Shown piece by piece: positions 56,099-64,000 of a stretch of DNA of 64,000 bases. How positions within the stretch are numbered: the first letter of the stretch is position 1; every line of letters starts with the position of its first letter. This DNA comes from Flavobacteriaceae bacterium UBA3591 (GTDB lineage: Bacteria; Bacteroidota; Bacteroidia; Flavobacteriales; Flavobacteriaceae), in assembly GCA_002375695.1 (NCBI GenBank), contig DFMO01000006.1, forward strand, positions 186,001 through 250,000. Reading direction: 5' to 3'. Both the position numbers and the translations under genes were made by a program. The notes under the pieces were generated by a model, which did no database searches, was not told the origin of the DNA, and saw only the letters and a list, made by a program, of their open reading frames with translations.

Positions 56099-56686
56099 AT
56101 GATTCCAGAAAACTTATTGTTGGATTACGGTGCAACACTCGAAAAACTTAAAGCGTCCGAAATAATTTTATCCGAAAAAAGTCGCGCTCACTTCTATTTT
56201 CAAGTAAAGGCGGGAGAAGTAAAAATGTATAATTTAAACGATCAAGGAAAAGAGTTTGTTCAAGGTATTTTTTACAAAGGCGAAAGTTTTGGCGAACCGC
56301 CTCTTTTTGGCGAGTTTAATTATCCCGCTTCGGCAGCTGCTGTAAAAGCTTCGGAAATATACAAATTGGGCAAAACCAAATTGTTTAAACTATTAACCGA
56401 AAACCCCGAAATAAACTTAAATTTTACCAAAGCCTTAGCCAAACGGCTGTATTATAAAGCCACTATTTTAAAGGAAATTTCGGTACACCCGCCCGAACAC
56501 CGTATCTTAACATTAATCGATTTTTTAAAACAACAATACGGCGGTGACGAGCCTTTTCAGGTTGAACTCACCCGACAACAAATAGCCGACTTAACCGGGC
56601 TACGAGTTGAAACGGTAATACGCGCAATTAAACAACTGGAGCAAGACGGCGAGCTAAACCTTATAAAACACAAAGTTTATCGCTAA
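56099..56686 (+). CDS. Crp/Fnr family transcription regulator
   Basis: The start is set at ATG 56099 (MIPENLLLDYGATLEKLKASE), which suits the family; the TTG at 56060 would overlap the predicted transcription start. The protein of 195 residues has a cyclic-nucleotide-binding-like domain (GEVKMYNLNDQGKEFVQGIFYKGESFGE, FNYPASAAAVKASEIYKLGK) and a winged helix (VELTRQQIADLTGLRVETVIRAIKQLEQDGELNLIKH). No Fnr-type cluster cysteines are present. It is divergent from the globin/ccsBA unit and probably controls it. Confidence 0.88.
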   Translation: MIPENLLLDYGATLEKLKASEIILSEKSRAHFYFQVKAGEVKMYNLNDQGKEFVQGIFYKGESFGEPPLFGEFNYPASAAAVKASEIYKLGKTKLFKLLTENPEINLNFTKALAKRLYYKATILKEISVHPPEHRILTLIDFLKQQYGGDEPFQVELTRQQIADLTGLRVETVIRAIKQLEQDGELNLIKHKVYR

Positions 56687-56794
56687 CAATATTAATTTGT
56701 AGCAATAGTTTTACGCTTTAAAATTTTATCGATTTTAAAATTTCACACGTAAAACTTCTAAAATCTGTATTCTAATATATACTACCTTCGCAAT

Positions 56795-57556
56795 ATGATT
56801 AACGTAATTTTGTTAGGCTTCGGAAATGTAAATAGCCACTTACTTCGCGCTTTTAGCGAAAGCGAGGAGGCTGCTGTAATCCAAGTTTTTAACCGAAGTA
56901 AAATAGATTTAAATACTTTAAATGACATTCCGTTTACTTCGCAGTTGTCCGAATTAAAAGATGCCGATGTTTATATTATTGGCATTGCCGATGATGCCAT
57001 TGCTTCATTTTCTGAAAAACTAGCAAACCAAAATAAATTGGTAGTACATACCTCGGGCAGTGCAGCGATAGACGTGCTTTCAGCCAATAACAGGCGTGGC
57101 GTTTTTTATTTGCTACAAACCTTCTCAAAACAACAAAAAGTTAATTTTCAAAAAATTCCTATTTGTATTGAAGCCGAAAATAAAACCGATTTGAAATTAC
57201 TGCAAAAACTTGGGAAGGCAATTTCAAACAATGTGGTTGAAGTGTCTTCTATAAAGCGAGCGCGATTACACCTCGCTGCTGTTTTTGTGAATAATTTTGT
57301 CAATTACATGTATCAAATAGGAAGCGAGATTTTAAAGGAAGACGAATTATCATTCAATTTGCTACAACCGTTAATTGCCGAAACGGCTTCAAAAATTAAA
57401 ACCCTTTCTCCCTCCGAAGCGCAAACCGGTCCTGCAAAACGAAACGATAAAAAAACCATTGAAAAACATTTACATTTGCTCGAAAGCGAAGCACATAAAA
57501 AAATTTATAAACTAATTACAGCCCAATTAACCCAAAAATATGGAAAAGAGCTATAA
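56795..57556 (+). CDS. DUF2520 / Rossmann-fold NAD(P)-binding protein
   Basis: A 253-residue protein with a Rossmann fold (MINVILLGFGNVNSHLLRAF, ADVYIIGIADDAIASFSEKL, LVVHTSGSAAIDVLS) and a helical C-terminal domain with ARLHLAAVFVNNFVNYMY and EAQTGPAKRNDKKTIEKHL. This is the DUF2520 oxidoreductase-like family, sometimes named a F420-dependent NADP oxidoreductase; its reaction is unknown. Its stop overlaps the ATG of kdsC by 17 bases. Confidence 0.9.
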   Translation: MINVILLGFGNVNSHLLRAFSESEEAAVIQVFNRSKIDLNTLNDIPFTSQLSELKDADVYIIGIADDAIASFSEKLANQNKLVVHTSGSAAIDVLSANNRRGVFYLLQTFSKQQKVNFQKIPICIEAENKTDLKLLQKLGKAISNNVVEVSSIKRARLHLAAVFVNNFVNYMYQIGSEILKEDELSFNLLQPLIAETASKIKTLSPSEAQTGPAKRNDKKTIEKHLHLLESEAHKKIYKLITAQLTQKYGKEL

Positions 57557-58073
57557 AGAATATTTAAAACACATTACAACCTTCATCTTTGATATAGATG
57601 GCGTTTTAACCGATGGTACCATACAAGTAAACACCCAAGGGGAAATGTTTAGAACGATGAATATAAAAGATGGCTATGGGTTAAAAACCGCAGTTAACCA
57701 AGGATATAACGTTTGTGTTATTTCAGGTGGAACAAATGAAGGGGTACGTGTACGGCTTCAAAACTTAGGGATAAAAGATATCTTTTTGGGCGCTCACCAT
57801 AAAACCAAAATTTTAGCAGACTATCTAAAAACCAACAATTTAGACCGTGAAAACATCCTTTATATGGGCGACGATCTTCCCGATTATGAAATTATGCAAA
57901 AAGTAGGTTTGCCAACTTGCCCACAAGACGCGGTGCCCGAAATTAAATCTATTTCAAAATATGTTTCGCATATAAAAGGTGGAAAAGGATGCGCTCGCGA
58001 CGTAATTGAACAAGTTTTAAAAGTACAGGGAAAATGGTTAATTACTAATGGTGTTAGCGCCAAATATGATTAA
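57540..58073 (+). CDS. kdsC: KDO 8-phosphate phosphatase
   Basis: A 177-residue HAD-family phosphatase with the nucleophile motif FDIDGVLTDG (D18 and D20), ISGGTNEGV, AHHKTKI and the metal-binding GDDLPDYE. It dephosphorylates KDO 8-phosphate in the inner core of lipopolysaccharide. It starts within the end of the DUF2520 gene and ends 39 bases before the prenyltransferase gene. Confidence 0.94.
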   Translation: MEKSYKEYLKHITTFIFDIDGVLTDGTIQVNTQGEMFRTMNIKDGYGLKTAVNQGYNVCVISGGTNEGVRVRLQNLGIKDIFLGAHHKTKILADYLKTNNLDRENILYMGDDLPDYEIMQKVGLPTCPQDAVPEIKSISKYVSHIKGGKGCARDVIEQVLKVQGKWLITNGVSAKYD

Positions 58074-58112
58074 TATTTCAACCAAAATAAAACGCTTTAA
58101 AATTTTAAAGTA

Positions 58113-59024
58113 TTGAGCTATTTAAAATTAATTCGGTATCAAAACTTGCTATTTATTGCTTTAGTCCAAGTTTTAATAAAATACGGGCTATTCAATCCGC
58201 TGAATATTGAAACCAATTTAAATAGTTTACATTTTACACTGCTTGTAATTGCTACCATTAGTCTTGCTGCAGCAGGTTACATTATTAATGATATTTACGA
58301 CGTTACGATTGATAGCATTAACCAACCTACAAGGGTTATTGTAGGCAAAAAACTTACCGAAACCACTGCAAATAGGCTTTTTATTATTTTAAATGTACTT
58401 GGTGTAGGTATTGGTTTTTATCTCGCAAATAGTATTGAAAAACCTGTATTTGCCGCAATATTTATAGTTATATCGGCATCTTTGTATATATACGCTTCAT
58501 ACTTAAAAGGCGTACTCTTGCTTGGCAATTTGGTAATTTCGGCATTGGTGGCAATGAGTTTACTTATTGTTCCAATTTTCGATTTACTGCCGGTTATAAA
58601 TACCTACAACCAAGAAGCCTTATCGGCTGTATTTAAAATTGTTTTACACTTTTCGTGTTTCGCTTTTGGTATAAATTTTATTCGTGAAATCATTAAAGAT
58701 TTACAAGATATTAACGGCGATAAAAACGGTGGTTTAAACACTTTACCCATTGTTTTAGGGCGAAAACGCACTACCAACATCGCTTTTTTATTAGGAGTAC
58801 TATTGGTTTTTAGTGTGGTGTATTATATGTATGTATTTTTATACACCAATCAAATTTTACTGCTGTACTTTCTATTTGCCATAGTAGGACCGCTACTCTA
58901 TTTTTCACTGAAATGTTACGATGCCGAAACAAAGAAAGAATATGGCCTCTTGTCAAAGCTTTTAAAAATAATTATGTTTTTAGGCATTTGTGCTATCCCG
59001 CTTTTCGGGCTATTAAATTTTTAA
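58113..59024 (+). CDS. UbiA-family prenyltransferase, geranylgeranylglycerol-phosphate geranylgeranyltransferase-like
   Basis: A 303-residue protein with about eight membrane helices. The two metal-binding loops of the UbiA superfamily are present: NDIYDVTIDSINQPTRVIVG near 65-85 and KDLQDINGDKNGGLNTLP near 195-212. The start is TTG (MSYLKLIRYQNLLFIAL), a usual opening for this family. Substrate choice (menaquinone, lipid or a Bacteroidota-specific prenyl lipid) is not settled by sequence. Confidence 0.9.
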   Translation: MSYLKLIRYQNLLFIALVQVLIKYGLFNPLNIETNLNSLHFTLLVIATISLAAAGYIINDIYDVTIDSINQPTRVIVGKKLTETTANRLFIILNVLGVGIGFYLANSIEKPVFAAIFIVISASLYIYASYLKGVLLLGNLVISALVAMSLLIVPIFDLLPVINTYNQEALSAVFKIVLHFSCFAFGINFIREIIKDLQDINGDKNGGLNTLPIVLGRKRTTNIAFLLGVLLVFSVVYYMYVFLYTNQILLLYFLFAIVGPLLYFSLKCYDAETKKEYGLLSKLLKIIMFLGICAIPLFGLLNF

Positions 59025-59048
59025 GTTTACAATTTTGAAATTCTAAAT

Positions 59049-59636
59049 ATGTTAAAAGAAAAACTAAAAAATTACAATATAATTTTGGCATCTGGTTCGC
59101 CGCGCCGACAAACGTTTTTTAAAGAATTAAATTTAGATTACCGCATTGAGGTTAAAACAGTTGTAGAAACCTATAACCCTAACTTAAAGCGCTCAGAAAT
59201 AACCGATTACTTATCGCAACTTAAAGCATCGGTTTTTACCAATTTAAATGAAAACGAGTTGTTAATTACAAGCGATACCATTGTTTGGCATAACGAAAAA
59301 GCACTGGGAAAACCCCAAAATTTTGACGATGCTAAACAAATGTTGCAGGAATTAAGCGGTAAAAAACACGAAGTGATAACCTCGGTATGTTTTACTTCAA
59401 AACAATTTCAAAAAACGGTTTACGATGTAACGCAAGTTTGGTTTAAACATTTAACCAACGAAGAAATTGAATTTTACATTAATACTTATAAACCTTTTGA
59501 TAAGGCTGGAAGTTACGGTATTCAAGAATGGATTGGTTATATTGGAATCGAGAAAATTGAAGGCTGCTATTTTAACGTTATGGGCTTGCCTACCCGACTT
59601 GTTTATAAAACGTTAACCGAGATTGCAGACAGCTGA
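59049..59636 (+). CDS. maf: Maf-like nucleotide pyrophosphatase
   Basis: A 195-residue protein with N-terminal ILASGSPRRQTFFKEL, LITSDTIVWHNEKALGKPQ and GSYGIQEWIGY. It hydrolyses canonical or modified nucleoside triphosphates (dTTP, UTP and related). The gene overlaps none; the next gene encodes a lipoprotein, often misnamed as septum formation inhibitor Maf in databases because of this position. Confidence 0.93.
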   Translation: MLKEKLKNYNIILASGSPRRQTFFKELNLDYRIEVKTVVETYNPNLKRSEITDYLSQLKASVFTNLNENELLITSDTIVWHNEKALGKPQNFDDAKQMLQELSGKKHEVITSVCFTSKQFQKTVYDVTQVWFKHLTNEEIEFYINTYKPFDKAGSYGIQEWIGYIGIEKIEGCYFNVMGLPTRLVYKTLTEIADS

Positions 59637-59670
59637 TTTATTGGTATTTTTACTTAAAATACCCACAAGG

Positions 59671-60603
59671 ATGAAACTGTTTAAATCTATAGCTTTTTTT
59701 ACCATTTTACTCTTTCTATTTGGTTGTAATTCTACTGAAGAGCAAAAAGCTTCTCCTATAAAATCTAAAGAGAAATTTGCTACAACTGCCCAAGCCCGAA
59801 CTGTTTCAAACCAATTTAAAACCTACTGGTACAATGGTACGGCAGAGATTACTTCGTATAAATTAAAGCAGGAGCGTTACGGCGAAATTCGTGAAGGTAC
59901 GGCGGTCAATATTTTTGTTACCGAAGATTTTCTGCCCAATACACAAGTAAAAGCAAACAGCCCGTCAGCAGCGAATATTTCAGTATTAAAATTAAACCAA
60001 ATGAAAAATTTTAATACAGGAATCTACCCCTACGCCATTATGACGAGTACTTTTAACCCAATTGCCACCCAAAGTCACGCTCTAAAAGTTTCAAACAGTG
60101 TGCAAGAATGGTGCGGACAGGTTTATATGCAGCTTAACAATCGTAAAAAGTTTGAAGTTGTAAGTCATTCGTATTTTGAAGGTGAAGCAGATCAAGCGTT
60201 TACCTTGTCAAAAACCTATTTGGAAAACGAACTTTGGAATTTAATTCGTTTAAATCCTGAAGAACTCCCCACCGGCGATATTCAACTTATTCCATCGTTT
60301 GAATATTTACGTCTCAAGCACCAAGAAATAAAGGCTTATAACGCTTTTGCCAGCCTAAAACAAGGCGATTCAACTACAACGTATACCATTAATTATCCCG
60401 CCCTGCAACGGCAACTTATCTTGTATTTTAACAGTACGTTTCCATACGAAATTGAAAAGTGGGAAGAAGTAAATGCAAATAGTGCTAACAATGCGTTACA
60501 ATTAAAAACCACCGCCACAAAATTAAAGCGAATAAGGAGTCAATACTGGAGTAAAAACAGTAATATTCATGCGGTGTTACGCGATACTTTAAATTTAAAC
60601 TAA
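59671..60603 (+). CDS. Predicted lipoprotein of unknown function, next to Maf
   Basis: The start is set at MKLFKSIAFFTILLFLFGCN, whose lipobox LFGC is clear; an upstream frame from 59623 adds 16 residues that include no signal. The mature 310-residue protein has the motif FKTYWYNGTAEITSYKLKQERYGE and VNIFVTEDFLPNTQVKAN, then TFPYEIEKWEE near the end. No enzyme is recognised. It lies 12 bases before the MscS-like gene and may form an envelope unit with it. Confidence 0.82.
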   Translation: MKLFKSIAFFTILLFLFGCNSTEEQKASPIKSKEKFATTAQARTVSNQFKTYWYNGTAEITSYKLKQERYGEIREGTAVNIFVTEDFLPNTQVKANSPSAANISVLKLNQMKNFNTGIYPYAIMTSTFNPIATQSHALKVSNSVQEWCGQVYMQLNNRKKFEVVSHSYFEGEADQAFTLSKTYLENELWNLIRLNPEELPTGDIQLIPSFEYLRLKHQEIKAYNAFASLKQGDSTTTYTINYPALQRQLILYFNSTFPYEIEKWEEVNANSANNALQLKTTATKLKRIRSQYWSKNSNIHAVLRDTLNLN

Positions 60604-60614
60604 GAATACCACAA

Positions 60615-61178
60615 ATGATTAATTTAAAAGATATTTACCCAGAGCTTTTAGAATCTACCGTACTAATAATTGTTTCATTGTTGCTGCGTTTTGTATTAAA
60701 AAAAGCTGTAAAAAACTTTGCCTCAAAAATTGAACGATTGGAGCATCGCACGGGTCTAATTATTAAACACGTAAATTTTGCAGTTTTCTTCTTAATTGTT
60801 TTAGGGTTAATTATAATTTGGGGGTTAGATTTTGAAAACTTAGGGCTGGTTATGTCCTCTGTATTTGCGGTCATTGGGATTGCCTTTTTTGCACAATGGT
60901 CTATTTTAAGCAATATAACGAGCGGCGTAATTATGTTTTTTACTTTTCCCTATAAAATTGGCGATTATGTAAAGATTCACGATAAAGAGGCGCCGTTGGA
61001 AGGAATTATTGAAGATATTAAAACATTCCACATTATTTTACACACCAAAGAAAACGAAACTGTAACCTATCCCAACAGCATGATGCTGCAAAAAGGGGTT
61101 AGCATAATTAAGGTTGAAAATTTCTACGAGCAACAACCCGAAATTGACAAAAATAAGGAACGGCTTCCGTACGATTAA
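60615..61178 (+). CDS. Small MscS-type mechanosensitive channel
   Basis: A 187-residue protein with about three hydrophobic helices (about 10-25, 48-68, 75-95) and the pore-lining region VMSSVFAVIGIAFFAQWSILSNITSGVIMFF, then the MscS beta domain FPYKIGDYVKIHDKEAP...TYPNSMMLQKGV. It is much shorter than E. coli MscS (286 residues), with a reduced C-terminal vestibule. It would release solutes on hypo-osmotic shock. Confidence 0.88.
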   Translation: MINLKDIYPELLESTVLIIVSLLLRFVLKKAVKNFASKIERLEHRTGLIIKHVNFAVFFLIVLGLIIIWGLDFENLGLVMSSVFAVIGIAFFAQWSILSNITSGVIMFFTFPYKIGDYVKIHDKEAPLEGIIEDIKTFHIILHTKENETVTYPNSMMLQKGVSIIKVENFYEQQPEIDKNKERLPYD

Positions 61179-61192
61179 TTTTTACAATTAAG

Positions 61193-61200
61193 TATCTTTG
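61193..61200 (+). promoter_or_regulatory. Candidate -7 element for the PIG-L gene
   Basis: TATCTTTG is a perfect -7 box 33 bases before the start codon at 61234. A good -33 element is not visible. Confidence 0.4.
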
Positions 61201-61233
61201 GAAAGTTTTGATTAATTATTAGGTTTTTAACGT

Positions 61234-63729
61234 ATGTACAGAAATTTCTTTCTTAGCTTTTTATGCCTTTTTACCGCCCTACTTTCAACCGCACAATCTC
61301 CTAAAAAACCTACCGCTTCCGAGATTTTTCACGACCTTCAAAAACTAAACTTTGTAGGTTCGGCACTGTATATCGCGGCACACCCCGACGATGAAAACAC
61401 GCGGCTTATTTCATACCTTGTTAACGATGTTCACGCAAATACAGCTTATTTGTCCATTACCCGAGGCGATGGCGGACAAAACCTAATTGGGTCCGAATTA
61501 CGCGAACTTTTGGGCGTAATTAGAACCCAAGAATTACTCGAAGCTCGAAAAATTGATGGCGGAAAACAGTTTTTTACTCGTGCAAACGACTTTGGATACA
61601 GTAAAAACCCCAGTGAAACTTTTGACTTTTGGAACAAAGACGAAGTTTTGCGCGATGTGGTTATGACCATTAGAAAATTTAAGCCCGATGTAATTATAAA
61701 CCGCTTCGATCATCGCAGTCCGGGTAGTACTCACGGGCATCACACGGCTTCGGCTATGCTAAGTGTTGAAGCTTTTGACATGGTAAACAACCCGGCTAAA
61801 TTCCCAAATTCGGCAGAGGAGTTTGGCGTTTGGGAACCACAGCGATTGTTTTTTAATACCTCGTGGTGGTTTTACGGAAGCAAAGAAAAGTTTGATCAAG
61901 CCGATAAAACCAATCACGTTTCGGTTGAAACAGGAGACTACTTTCCGGCGCTTGGATTATCCAATGGCGAAATTGCCTCTTTAAGCAGAAGTATGCACAA
62001 ATCGCAAGGTTTTGGCAGTACCGGCTCGCGTGGCACCGAAACCGAATATTTAGAGCTTTTAAAAGGAAGCAAACCTTTAGATAATAATTTATTTGAAGGC
62101 ATTAACACTAGTTGGTCTCGCCTTGAAGGTGGCGCTGAAATTGGCAACATATTAAATCGGTTAGAAGAAAATTTCGACTTTAAAAACCCTTCGGCCGTTT
62201 TGCCGCAATTGCTACAAGCGTATCCGCTAATTGCAAAATTAAAAGACAGTCACTGGCGAAATATTAAACTAGAGCAATTAAAGCAACTAATTTTAGATTG
62301 TGGCGGTATATTTTTGGAAGCTGTTTCCGAAGCAAATTCAATAAACCCAAACGATAGTTTTAAGGTAAATATTGAAGCCGTAAACCGTGGAAATACTGAA
62401 AACATTGTTTTAAACGAAGTGAAAAATTCTGAAGGAAAAACGCTGTGGAATTCTTCCGAAAAACTGAACTATAACGAAAAGAAAAACCTTGAAGTAACGT
62501 TTCAGGCAAAAGCCGAAACACCTTTGTATTCTTCGCCATATTGGTTAAACGAAAAAGGTAGTTTAGGGATGTACGCCGCACCCGAGCCGTTGGTGGGACT
62601 GCCAGAAACGCCAGCTTTGGCACAAGTAACGTTCAATTTACAGTTTGGAAATATTACCATTCCGTTTACAAAAAACATCATTTATAAATTTAACGATCCC
62701 GTAAAAGGCGAAGTTTATCGTCCGCTGCAAATACTTCCCGAAGTTACGGCTTCAATCCCCGAAAAAGTTATTATTTTTTCAACCAATGAAGCTAAAAACG
62801 TTTCGGTAACTGTTCGTGCTGGAAAGGATAATATTTCGGGAAAAGTAAGTTTGCAACACCCCAAAGGTTGGAAAATAGAACCTGCGCAACAAGCATTTGA
62901 GCTTAGTAGAAATGGCGAAAGTAAAACCTTTCAATTTACGGTTACCCCGCCAAAAGGGCAAAGCGAAGGGTATCTAAAAACTTTGGTAACGGCTGGCGGC
63001 AAAACGTTTAACAAAGAGCTGGCAATAATTGATTACAACCATATTCCGTATCAAAGTGTATTGTTACCTTCGGAAGCTAAGGTTGCAAAAATTGAAATTG
63101 CGAAAAAAGGGAAAAATATTGGGTATATTATCGGGGCTGGCGATGCTATTCCTGAGAGTTTAAAACAAATTGGTTACGAAGTTACAACCCTAACCCCCGA
63201 GAATATTTCGGCTAAAAACCTACAACAATTTGATGCCGTAGTTATGGGAATTAGAGCGTATAACACTGTTGAAAGTCTTGCTTTTGTACAACCTATTTTA
63301 AATAAATATGTGGAAAATGGGGGGACGATAATTGCGCAATACAACACCAGTCGCGGCCTGGTTTCAGAAAATATTGCGCCCTATAATTTAAAACTATCGC
63401 GCGACCGTGTTACCGATGAGTCTTCGGCTGTTACAATGCTCGCGCCAAATCACGCTGTTTTAAACACACCAAACAAAATTACCCAAGCCGATTTTAACGG
63501 TTGGGTGCAAGAACGCGGCTTGTATTTTCCAAACGAATGGGCAGATGAATTTACCCCAGTTTTAGGAATGAACGACAAAGGCGAACCGCAAACAAAGGGT
63601 TCATTACTGGTAGCCAAATACGGCGAAGGACACTATATTTACACCGGTTTAAGCTTTTTTCGTCAACTACCGGCGGGCGTATCGGGTGCTTATAGACTGT
63701 TTGCAAATATGTTATCGATAGGAAAATAA
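61234..63729 (+). CDS. Secreted multidomain PIG-L deacetylase with C-terminal GATase-like domain
   Basis: An 831-residue protein with a signal peptide (about 1-21). The PIG-L (LmbE) domain runs from about 40 to 290: metal motif AHPDDE near 49 and HGHHTAS near 169 (GSTHGHHTASAML). The middle (about 390-600) is built of beta-sandwich domains like NEW3. The last 200 residues (GYIIGAGDAIPESLKQIGYEV, VMGIRAYNTVE, GGTIIAQYNTSRG) have a flavodoxin-like GATase/ThuA-type fold. It probably de-N-acetylates a sugar polymer at the cell surface; other domains suggest binding. Confidence 0.88.
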   Translation: MYRNFFLSFLCLFTALLSTAQSPKKPTASEIFHDLQKLNFVGSALYIAAHPDDENTRLISYLVNDVHANTAYLSITRGDGGQNLIGSELRELLGVIRTQELLEARKIDGGKQFFTRANDFGYSKNPSETFDFWNKDEVLRDVVMTIRKFKPDVIINRFDHRSPGSTHGHHTASAMLSVEAFDMVNNPAKFPNSAEEFGVWEPQRLFFNTSWWFYGSKEKFDQADKTNHVSVETGDYFPALGLSNGEIASLSRSMHKSQGFGSTGSRGTETEYLELLKGSKPLDNNLFEGINTSWSRLEGGAEIGNILNRLEENFDFKNPSAVLPQLLQAYPLIAKLKDSHWRNIKLEQLKQLILDCGGIFLEAVSEANSINPNDSFKVNIEAVNRGNTENIVLNEVKNSEGKTLWNSSEKLNYNEKKNLEVTFQAKAETPLYSSPYWLNEKGSLGMYAAPEPLVGLPETPALAQVTFNLQFGNITIPFTKNIIYKFNDPVKGEVYRPLQILPEVTASIPEKVIIFSTNEAKNVSVTVRAGKDNISGKVSLQHPKGWKIEPAQQAFELSRNGESKTFQFTVTPPKGQSEGYLKTLVTAGGKTFNKELAIIDYNHIPYQSVLLPSEAKVAKIEIAKKGKNIGYIIGAGDAIPESLKQIGYEVTTLTPENISAKNLQQFDAVVMGIRAYNTVESLAFVQPILNKYVENGGTIIAQYNTSRGLVSENIAPYNLKLSRDRVTDESSAVTMLAPNHAVLNTPNKITQADFNGWVQERGLYFPNEWADEFTPVLGMNDKGEPQTKGSLLVAKYGEGHYIYTGLSFFRQLPAGVSGAYRLFANMLSIGK

Positions 63730-63740
63730 AATTAAAAATC

Positions 63741-63851
63741 GTGGCCGAAAAAAAACAAAAATATACTTGGAAATGGAGCTACACCTTGGTGTTGCTAATG
63801 AATGCTGTTTATATCTATCTGTTTTATCTACTAATGCAAAATTTCGCCTAA
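63741..63851 (+). CDS. 36-residue membrane protein next to a sodium:solute symporter
   Basis: GTG at 63741 begins MAEKKQKYTWKWSYTLVLLM (the GTG is read as Met), followed by NAVYIYLFYLLMQNFA and a stop at 63849-63851. A single helix is visible. The ATG of the next gene begins at once after the stop (63852), so the two are tightly linked. Such mini-proteins beside a symporter are recalled from other Flavobacteriaceae, but no function is known to me. Confidence 0.78.
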   Translation: MAEKKQKYTWKWSYTLVLLMNAVYIYLFYLLMQNFA

Positions 63852-64000
63852 ATGCAACAGATTGATTGGATAGTTTTAATTGGAACCCTTCTTTTTATAG
63901 TGCTTTACGGCACTTGGAAATCGAGGCAACAAAAAGATGTGGGCGATTATTTAAAAGGCGGTAGCTCTGCGCATTGGTGGACAATTGGGTTAAGTGTTAT
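63852..64000 (+). CDS. Sodium:solute symporter, N-terminal part (cut by the window edge)
   Basis: ATG at 63852 begins MQQIDWIVLIGTLLFIVLYG, TWKSRQQKDVGDYLKGG and SSAHWWTIGLSV, the characteristic opening of the SSS family (helix 1, the YLKGG motif and the WWTIGLS start of helix 2). The remainder lies outside the window. The substrate is unknown. It directly follows the 36-residue membrane protein. Confidence 0.85.
   Translation, partial: MQQIDWIVLIGTLLFIVLYGTWKSRQQKDVGDYLKGGSSAHWWTIGLSV

Noticed and set aside
1..64000. CRISPR arrays, insertion sequences, integrase or toxin-antitoxin genes, rRNA and tRNA genes
   Set aside because: I looked for repeats, cloverleaf-like segments and transposase motifs and found none.

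Overview
The window looks like a stretch of core chromosome from a member of the Bacteroidota, most likely a Flavobacteriaceae-type marine or environmental bacterium. The DNA is AT-rich. Several genes are preceded by the Bacteroidota promoter (TTG, about 17-21 bases, TAnnTTTG), and strong Shine-Dalgarno sequences are mostly absent. The gene content is characteristic of the group: TonB-dependent receptors with carboxypeptidase-regulatory-like N-terminal domains, DUF4249, DUF4834, DUF4142, YfhO, a fused CcsBA cytochrome c biogenesis protein, BatA-type proteins and an S9 peptidase lipoprotein. I saw no rRNA, tRNA, CRISPR array, insertion sequence or prophage.

Layout. 1-3040: end of a small membrane protein, a His/Cys-rich small protein and a ZnuD-like TonB receptor (probable metal uptake), then a small membrane protein on the other strand. 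3300-12060: LolD-type ATPase, DUF2400 protein, two tandem GAF-histidine kinases, a BatA-domain protein, a dihydroorotase homologue that has lost almost all metal ligands, two small DUF4870-like membrane proteins and an esterase. 12060-20000: PhnP-like hydrolase, a conserved 484-residue orphan protein, Bcp peroxiredoxin, a cysteine-free endonuclease III, an ECF sigma factor with a 50-residue downstream protein, and UvrA. 20270-28000: a very basic secreted protein, a glycosyltransferase/YfhO pair, DUF4834, an outer membrane protein and a GNAT-like protein.

28000-38600: an alpha-oxoamine synthase and a cysteine-synthase-like enzyme that together suggest sulfonolipid (capnine) synthesis, an S9 peptidase lipoprotein, YbaB, YegP, an NAD-salvage operon (pncA, pncB, threonine aldolase, secreted protein), and prfB with a programmed +1 frameshift. 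38800-45500: a four-gene outer-membrane operon (secreted protein, STN-TonB receptor, DUF4249 lipoprotein, and a protein joining macroglobulin-like and TonB-plug-like domains without a barrel). 45680-52050: DUF4142 plus cupredoxin, a helical protein, ArsC, another TonB-type barrel and FumC. 52069-56690: CcsBA, truncated globin and a small membrane protein, divergent from a Crp/Fnr regulator whose promoter contains a perfect palindrome. 56795-64000: DUF2520, KdsC, UbiA-family prenyltransferase, Maf, lipoprotein, MscS, a PIG-L multidomain protein, and the start of a sodium:solute symporter preceded by a 36-residue membrane protein.

Most of the window is ordinary housekeeping. The parts most likely to hold undescribed biology are the 39-45 kb outer-membrane operon, the haem/globin/Crp-Fnr locus with its palindrome, the His/Cys-rich protein next to the metal-type receptor, and several enzymes missing expected residues (dihydroorotase, endonuclease III). 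Five genes here are short enough to be easily missed: the 50-residue protein at 16162, the 56-residue proteins at 38801 and 50172, the 36-residue protein at 63741, and the full prfB frame beginning at 37493. All family assignments come from reading the sequence; no database search was run.
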